Assembly: GCA_025360325.1 (NCBI GenBank)
Contig: JANYCI010000117.1
Span: 1-40,492, forward strand
Direction of reading: 5' to 3'
Source of the DNA: Limisphaerales bacterium
GTDB lineage: Bacteria; Verrucomicrobiota; Verrucomicrobiia; Limisphaerales; UBA11358
Length of the DNA: 40,492 bases
The position numbers were made by a program, and so were the translations under genes. The notes beneath the pieces were generated by a model, which ran no database searches, was not told the origin of the DNA, and saw only the letters and a list, made by a program, of their open reading frames with translations. Shown piece by piece: positions 36,371 through 40,492 of the stretch. The first letter of the stretch is position 1; the number at the start of each line of letters is the position of its first letter.

Positions 36371-37443
36371 AACCTCGCGACTTTCTCAACTTCTTCAAAA
36401 CCAAAAGCGGCAAGCTTGTCTTGTTCTGCGCGCTCTTCGCCGGTGGCCTTGTTTTGTTCGGCGTGTTCCGTGAACGGCATCGCGATCCCGAAGACATCGC
36501 CGTTACCGCCGCCCGCACCAGCCTCACCGACAAGGCGCAGGTGGTGCAGTCAGTCGAATTGCCGATGCAGCCGTTCCATCCGCCGACGCCAAAGGCCGAG
36601 ACGTTGCCGGTTGTGAAATCGAACGACGCACCGAAAGTCATCGTTGATCCGCGCGCTCAAGAAGCCAAAACGCCGACGCTTGCGCCTATCAGTTTATTTC
36701 CTGATTCGGCCAACGAAAACGCCGCCAAGAAAACGGTGAGCACGATTTACGCGCCGTTTGGCCGCCTCATTTCGTGCGAGACGATCATCACCGTGGACTC
36801 GTCCTCCATTCAGACACCCATCATCGGCCTCGTCACCGAAAACATTTATCACGCAGGCAAGCTGGTGATTCCCGCTGGCACAGAGGTTCACGGCACAGCC
36901 CAGACCGACCGCCATCGCGAGCGCATCGCCAGCGGCAATAACTGGACGCTCGTCTGGCAAGGCGGTGAGGAGTTGCACTTGAAAGCCATCGCCCTCGACC
37001 GCGAATTTTCCGGCAACCAGGAAGGCTGGGCCATTACCGATGGCAGCGCCGGGCTGCGCGGGCGCATCATCAAGTCCGACAACCTCGCGGAGCTAAAATT
37101 GTTTGCCGCGACATTTCTTTCCGGGGCAGCGGGTGCATTGACGGAAAAACAACAAACGGTTTTCGGTTCGGCCACCAGCCCCACCTTGAATAACGCGCCT
37201 TTCGCTGGCGCACAAAAAGTGGTTGATACCTACGCCCAGCAAATCTACGACGCCATCCAGCGGGATGGTTTTTATGTCCGCGTCGCCAGCGGCAAACAGT
37301 TTTATCTCTACGTCCTGCAAACGATTGACCGTGCCGACGCAGAAATCGGCGGCTCGGAAAAACCATTCGCCGAGGATGCCAGCGTCGCACCTACACCCAT
37401 TCCCCGCAATTTTTCTTCAACCTCAACCGCCATCAAACCATGA
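36367..37443 (+). CDS. virB10: VirB10/TrbI-like core protein
   Basis: 358 residues. A short cytoplasmic N terminus, one transmembrane helix (LVLFCALFAGGLVLFGVF, residues 18-35), a Pro/Lys-rich periplasmic linker (about 60-120), then the beta-barrel domain: TIYAPFGRLISCETIITVDS, TPIIGLVTENIYHAGKLVIP and AGTEVHGTAQTDRHRERI, the conserved VirB10 pattern. It spans from inner to outer membrane and links ATPase energy to channel opening. At 358 residues it is close to typical VirB10. ATGA overlaps join it to VirB9 upstream and to the lipoprotein downstream. Confidence 0.85.
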   Translation: MKPRDFLNFFKTKSGKLVLFCALFAGGLVLFGVFRERHRDPEDIAVTAARTSLTDKAQVVQSVELPMQPFHPPTPKAETLPVVKSNDAPKVIVDPRAQEAKTPTLAPISLFPDSANENAAKKTVSTIYAPFGRLISCETIITVDSSSIQTPIIGLVTENIYHAGKLVIPAGTEVHGTAQTDRHRERIASGNNWTLVWQGGEELHLKAIALDREFSGNQEGWAITDGSAGLRGRIIKSDNLAELKLFAATFLSGAAGALTEKQQTVFGSATSPTLNNAPFAGAQKVVDTYAQQIYDAIQRDGFYVRVASGKQFYLYVLQTIDRADAEIGGSEKPFAEDASVAPTPIPRNFSSTSTAIKP

Positions 37444-38018
37444 AATATCTCGCCCTCATTCCGCTCGTGTTCGTTGCTTCGTGCGCCTCGCGCTCGCAAT
37501 TTTCCGTTCGTCCCACGCCATCGGCAACAGTCACTCCGGTTGAATCCGTGCGTTACGCGGAGGTGGTTCGCGCTTACCACATCGGGCGGCAAGTTGATCC
37601 GAACCATTCCGAATTGATGTCCGAAGGGCATCCGGTTTATCGCGTCGAAGTTTCTCCGCGATGGAATCTTCACCCAGGATCGCCGAACACCATCAATTCG
37701 TTGAACGCGCCCACTGATGTCGCCTACACGCCGTCGCCCACCAACGATGCCGTCATCGCCGAGCTGAACCATCAGCGCGAAACGACGGCACTCGTCATGC
37801 AGCAGGCCGCCCGGCTCGGACAATCTTATCAGCAGTTGAATCAGTTGATTGGCGAGATGAAGACCGTCGCCCAAAACAACGCCACCTTGAACGCCCGCCT
37901 CACCGCCACCGAGCAACGGGTCAGCGATTTTGAAAAACAATTGGTGAAAGATTCAGCATCGTCCACCAATGACTTTTCCCACTTTTCACCGGAATCAGAT
38001 GATTCCCCCAAACCATGA
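37440..38018 (+). CDS. Lipoprotein with coiled coil, end of type IV secretion operon
   Basis: 192 residues. MKYLALIPLVFVASC is a lipoprotein signal with lipobox VASC (Cys15). The middle part contains VRYAEVVRAYHIGRQVDPNH and YRVEVSPRWNLHPG. Residues about 100-175 form a probable coiled coil (AELNHQRETTALVMQQAARL, ARLTATEQRVSDFEKQL). The N-terminal portion recalls TraV/TrbK-type accessory lipoproteins only by position and length; no family is recognised. The start overlaps the VirB10 stop (ATGA), which places it in the same operon. Confidence 0.7.
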   Translation: MKYLALIPLVFVASCASRSQFSVRPTPSATVTPVESVRYAEVVRAYHIGRQVDPNHSELMSEGHPVYRVEVSPRWNLHPGSPNTINSLNAPTDVAYTPSPTNDAVIAELNHQRETTALVMQQAARLGQSYQQLNQLIGEMKTVAQNNATLNARLTATEQRVSDFEKQLVKDSASSTNDFSHFSPESDDSPKP

Positions 38019-38108
38019 AATGAATTTGCCGGAGCGGGACAAACTAACCGCCTCGTTCCGGTGAACACGGCAAATGCCGCGTAAACCAAAACAACAAAAA
38101 TAAATCGT

Positions 38109-38516
38109 ATGACAAAACCAAGAACATCCGCGCCATCAAGCGCCAACGGCAATGCCGCCCCCGGAGAACAGCCCACCTTCCGTAGCAACCCGGAGGTGGA
38201 TGCCAAGATTGATGCCTACATCAAAGAGAACCCAAAGTATTGGACCTACGTTCAAGCCATGCCGCGTGAACGGCTGGAGCGCAGCGTCGTTCTCAATGAG
38301 GTGCGCGAACTGGACCGGCAACAACGCATCCGTGAAGGCATCTTGAAACAGATCAACCGCAGCCCCGAACTGAAACAGGCTTACGATCTCCTCGTCAAAG
38401 ACCTGCCGGAAGACCAGAAAGAATCGGTCATCGCCCAGATCGGTCGCACCACCCGCCGTGCCGTCGCCCGCCTCCAAGGCCAGCAGCAGCAGAAGCGCGA
38501 AGGTGTCGGAGTTTGA
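38109..38516 (+). CDS. Small soluble protein of unknown function, last gene of the transfer operon
   Basis: 135 residues, no signal peptide or membrane segment. Charged and mostly helical: EVDAKIDAYIKENPKYWTYV, VLNEVRELDRQQRIREGILK and a basic, Gln-rich C terminus (TTRRAVARLQGQQQQKREG). It could be a DNA-binding or relaxosome accessory protein, but no family is recognised. The 90-bp gap before it contains an imperfect 10-bp hairpin (38029-38038 with 38052-38061, two G-T pairs) and no clear ribosome binding site. A terminator follows 13 bp after the stop. Confidence 0.65.
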   Translation: MTKPRTSAPSSANGNAAPGEQPTFRSNPEVDAKIDAYIKENPKYWTYVQAMPRERLERSVVLNEVRELDRQQRIREGILKQINRSPELKQAYDLLVKDLPEDQKESVIAQIGRTTRRAVARLQGQQQQKREGVGV

Positions 38517-38529
38517 TTCGCACATCGCC

Positions 38530-38567
38530 ACCCCGGCTTGAGGTTCTCCAAGCCGGGGTAATTTTTT
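38530..38567 (+). terminator. Rho-independent terminator of the transfer operon
   Basis: A perfect 11-bp inverted repeat (38530-38540, ACCCCGGCTTG; 38549-38559) with an 8-nt loop, followed by AA and six T residues. Confidence 0.9.
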
Positions 38568-38632
38568 GTCCGTGCTCTGGACTGGCTGTTGGCAATTGAT
38601 TTTTCAACGTGAGGTCCTACCATTACCGCACC

Positions 38633-38974
38633 ATGAGTAACCTATTATCACTTACCTCAGCCCAATTGAAACGGGCGGCGGACATAAAAGATAAAATTGA
38701 GGTGCTGACCAAAGAACTGACCGGCATCCTCGGCGCTTCCACTCCCGCCAAGACGGAGGCTCCAAAAGCCAGGCGTAAAATGAGCGCCAGTGCCCGTGCC
38801 AAAATCGCCGCCGCTCAAAAAGCGCGCTGGGCCAAGACTAAAACTGCCGCCAAGGCCCCGGCTAAATCAGCGGTCAAGAAATCCAAGATGAGTGCCGCTG
38901 GCCGCGCCCGAATTGCAGCGTCAGCCAAGGCTCGTTGGGCCAAAGCTAAGGCTGCCGGCAAAACTAAGTTGTAA
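38633..38974 (+). CDS. Lys/Ala-rich DNA-binding-like protein with duplicated KARWAK motif
   Basis: 113 residues from the ATG at 38633; a GTG at 38609 is less likely. Residues 1-35 form a short coiled coil (SAQLKRAADIKDKIEVLTKE). The rest is strongly basic and carries the same motif twice: KMSASARAKIAAAQKARWAK and KMSAAGRARIAASAKARWAK. This motif recurs in small bacterial proteins and in tails of DNA-binding proteins; a nucleic-acid-binding or histone-H1-like role is inferred. It stands alone between the operon terminator and the AbiE pair. Confidence 0.7.
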   Translation: MSNLLSLTSAQLKRAADIKDKIEVLTKELTGILGASTPAKTEAPKARRKMSASARAKIAAAQKARWAKTKTAAKAPAKSAVKKSKMSAAGRARIAASAKARWAKAKAAGKTKL

Positions 38975-39018
38975 GAATTGGCTTGCCACCTGATTGATTT
39001 AGAGCAAATAGTTCAAGT

Positions 39019-39762
39019 ATGGCTTTAACTATTCGCCACAATTCAATCAAAACGCTCCAAGGGGCCATCCCTCGCGGAACGCCATTTGACAGCCACCAGC
39101 TTCAGGAACTGGGGGTTTCCTCGGCACTGTCGCATCACCATCTTAAATCGGGCTGGCTGGAACGCTTGGGCCGTGGCGTCTTCATGTTCCCAAAAGACAT
39201 CTTGCGCCGGGAAGACTCATTGAAGTTTTTGGCCGCCTCCGGTGAAGGTTTCCATGTCGGCGGCAAGACCGCATTAGCATGGCGAGGAATACGCCATAAT
39301 CTTCCCACCCGCGAACCTCTGTCACTTTGGGGTGAAAGCCGAGTCGTCTTGCCGCCGTGGTTCACTGACCGCTTTCCCGCCCGTTATACGAAGAGGAATT
39401 TGTTTTCGCCCAAGTTACCTAAAGGCTATGGCCTGCAACCTTTGCCCGAAACACCGCATGGCGTGTTGGTCTCCGAACCGGAAAGAGCCTTGCTGGAAAT
39501 GTTGAGCGAGGTCGGAGTTTATCAAGGCGTCGAGGAAGCGCGCAACATCATGGAGGGAGTCCGTTCCTTGCGAACTGACACGCTGGCAACTTTGCTGAAA
39601 CGGTGTGAGCGCGTGAAGGTGCGGCTGTTGTGCATCAGCTGGGCCGAGGAACTGAATCTGCCGTGGGCTGCCGCCGCGCGGAAAGCCGCCGGTAAGTCGC
39701 AAGATCAAAGCCGGTGGACCGCTCGGCTCAAAGACGGAACCGTCCTGAACATCAAACCATGA
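39019..39762 (+). CDS. abiEi: AbiEi-family antitoxin (type IV toxin-antitoxin)
   Basis: 247 residues. The N-terminal winged helix region (FDSHQLQELGVSSALSHHHL ... GWLERLGRGVFMFPKD) is typical of AbiEi antitoxins, which bind their own promoter and counter the toxin. The central part (SGEGFHVGGKTALAWRGIRH and LVSEPERALLEMLSEVG) matches the AbiEi C-terminal domain. The stop overlaps the toxin start by ATGA (39759-39762), the usual antitoxin-first, coupled order. The family was first known as a phage abortive-infection system and is common on mobile elements. It appears intact. Confidence 0.88.
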   Translation: MALTIRHNSIKTLQGAIPRGTPFDSHQLQELGVSSALSHHHLKSGWLERLGRGVFMFPKDILRREDSLKFLAASGEGFHVGGKTALAWRGIRHNLPTREPLSLWGESRVVLPPWFTDRFPARYTKRNLFSPKLPKGYGLQPLPETPHGVLVSEPERALLEMLSEVGVYQGVEEARNIMEGVRSLRTDTLATLLKRCERVKVRLLCISWAEELNLPWAAAARKAAGKSQDQSRWTARLKDGTVLNIKP

Positions 39763-40391
39763 CGGACAAAATCTACGTTGATACCGTCCGCCTGTTGCTG
39801 GAATGCGTGCCGGTGATTTTTGAGACACCACACTTTGCGATGAAGGGCGGCACGGCCATCAATCTGTTTGTTCAGGAAATGCCGCGTCTGTCCGTGGACA
39901 TTGACGTGGTTTACACCGACCACACCACCCCGCGCGTGAAAGCGTTGAAGGCCATCGCGGACGGTCTCAATCAAACTCGCATCCAACTCGCCAAATTCGG
40001 GTTGCAAGCCCAAGTAGCCGCCACGAATAAAGGCGACGAAATCAAGCTGTTCATCCAGCGCGGAAAAGTTCAGGTGAAGGTGGAGGTTAATCATGTCTTC
40101 CGGGGAACGGTTCTGCCGGTCGAGACGCGTGCATTGAGCGCAGCGACACAACGCTTGTTCACCACTGATTTGTCCGCGCCCATTCTTGCTCCCGCCGAAC
40201 TTTACGGCAGCAAGCTGGTCGCCGCGATGGATCGGCAGCATCCGCGCGACATCTATGATGTTCACGGTCTATATGCGCAGGGCGGGTTGACGCCCGATAT
40301 CATCGAGTGCTTTGTTTGCTATCTTGCCGGTCATAACCGGCCGGTGCATGAAGCATTTGTGTCCTGCATGAATGATCAGAGTTTGGCGTAG
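39759..40391 (+). CDS. abiEii: AbiEii-family nucleotidyltransferase toxin, probably 3' truncated
   Basis: 210 residues from the ATG at 39759. It has the nucleotidyltransferase motifs of AbiEii: KGGTAINL (residues 29-36), then VDIDVVY with Asp47 and Asp49 as metal ligands, a later QVKVEVNHVF strand, and RDIYDVHGL near 166. AbiEii toxins of this type are usually near 300 residues. Here the family-like sequence runs through IECFVCYLAGHNRPVHE (to about 40348), then becomes AFVSCMNDQSLA and stops within a segment that reads as a transposase end on the other strand. An insertion sequence has therefore probably removed the C-terminal helical domain. The catalytic core remains, so activity is uncertain. 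Confidence 0.8.
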   Translation: MTDKIYVDTVRLLLECVPVIFETPHFAMKGGTAINLFVQEMPRLSVDIDVVYTDHTTPRVKALKAIADGLNQTRIQLAKFGLQAQVAATNKGDEIKLFIQRGKVQVKVEVNHVFRGTVLPVETRALSAATQRLFTTDLSAPILAPAELYGSKLVAAMDRQHPRDIYDVHGLYAQGGLTPDIIECFVCYLAGHNRPVHEAFVSCMNDQSLA

Positions 40392-40492
40392 AGGGTGCGT
40401 AGGTGGAGCAGGGCTTGCGGCAGCGGGGTCGGCCGATGCCAGTGGACGCGCAGCCAGCGGATCAGTTTGAACGTCGCCTGCGTGAAGCGTTG
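40376..40492 (-). CDS. C-terminal end of a probable transposase (partial)
   Basis: The minus-strand frame from the window edge to a TGA at 40376-40378 encodes 38 residues, with landmarks TFKLIRWLRVHWHRPTP and PLPQALLHLRTLYAKL. The tone resembles the C terminus of DDE-type transposases such as IS4-like ones, but the piece is short. It overlaps the abnormal 3' end of abiEii, which supports an insertion sequence whose left end lies near 40348-40375. No terminal inverted repeat can be tested because the other end is outside the window. Confidence 0.45.
   Translation of the reverse strand, partial: QRFTQATFKLIRWLRVHWHRPTPLPQALLHLRTLYAKL

Overview
The window looks like a chromosomal or large-contig fragment of a Verrucomicrobiota bacterium, probably Pedosphaera/Limisphaerales-like. 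This is inferred from gene content and not from a marker gene: giant secreted proteins built from autotransporter-associated beta-strand repeats, polysaccharide-lyase-like and beta-helix enzymes, single prepilin-type proteins with an [16 protein letters not shown] leader, and a regulator joining a sugar-binding domain to an AraC helix-turn-helix. No rRNA, tRNA or CRISPR array was seen.

Region 1 (1-10579, plus strand) holds a 5'-incomplete beta-strand-repeat protein with a PKD domain, a strong terminator, an XylR-like sugar-responsive regulator, a second paralogous repeat protein, a second strong terminator, and a beta-helix enzyme. Region 2 (10601-30196, minus strand, converging on region 1 with a 21-bp gap) runs from right to left: the 3' remnant of a third repeat protein, a pseudopilin, a LamG/PKD protein, a giant 2.8-kaa lyase/LamG/FN3/repeat protein, a beta-helix enzyme, a second pseudopilin, a 154-bp MITE-like insertion, and a 1603-aa lyase/FN3/repeat protein. 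Together these look like a locus for capturing and degrading acidic or decorated polysaccharide at the cell surface. Six of the secreted proteins end in one of two related C-terminal modules finishing in FYRL/FYRI, which may act in sorting or anchoring. Each pseudopilin sits directly upstream of a protein carrying the second tail type.

At about 30.2 kb the sequence changes abruptly. A repeat-protein gene and a VirB4/TraC ATPase gene meet head to head and both lack their 5' ends, which marks a recombination breakpoint, an element boundary or an assembly join. Region 3 (30216-38516, plus strand) is a conjugation-type type IV secretion operon in vir-like order: VirB4, small lipoprotein, VirB5/TrbJ, VirB6/TrbL, VirB8, VirB9/TraK, VirB10, lipoprotein, small soluble protein, then a perfect terminator. 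Its genes overlap or nearly touch. No relaxase, coupling protein, VirB11 or VirB2/B3 is present in the window.

Region 4 (38633-40492) is accessory: a lysine/alanine-rich DNA-binding-like protein with a duplicated KARWAK motif, an AbiEi/AbiEii type IV toxin-antitoxin pair whose toxin appears to lose its C terminus, and at the window edge the minus-strand end of what is probably a transposase.
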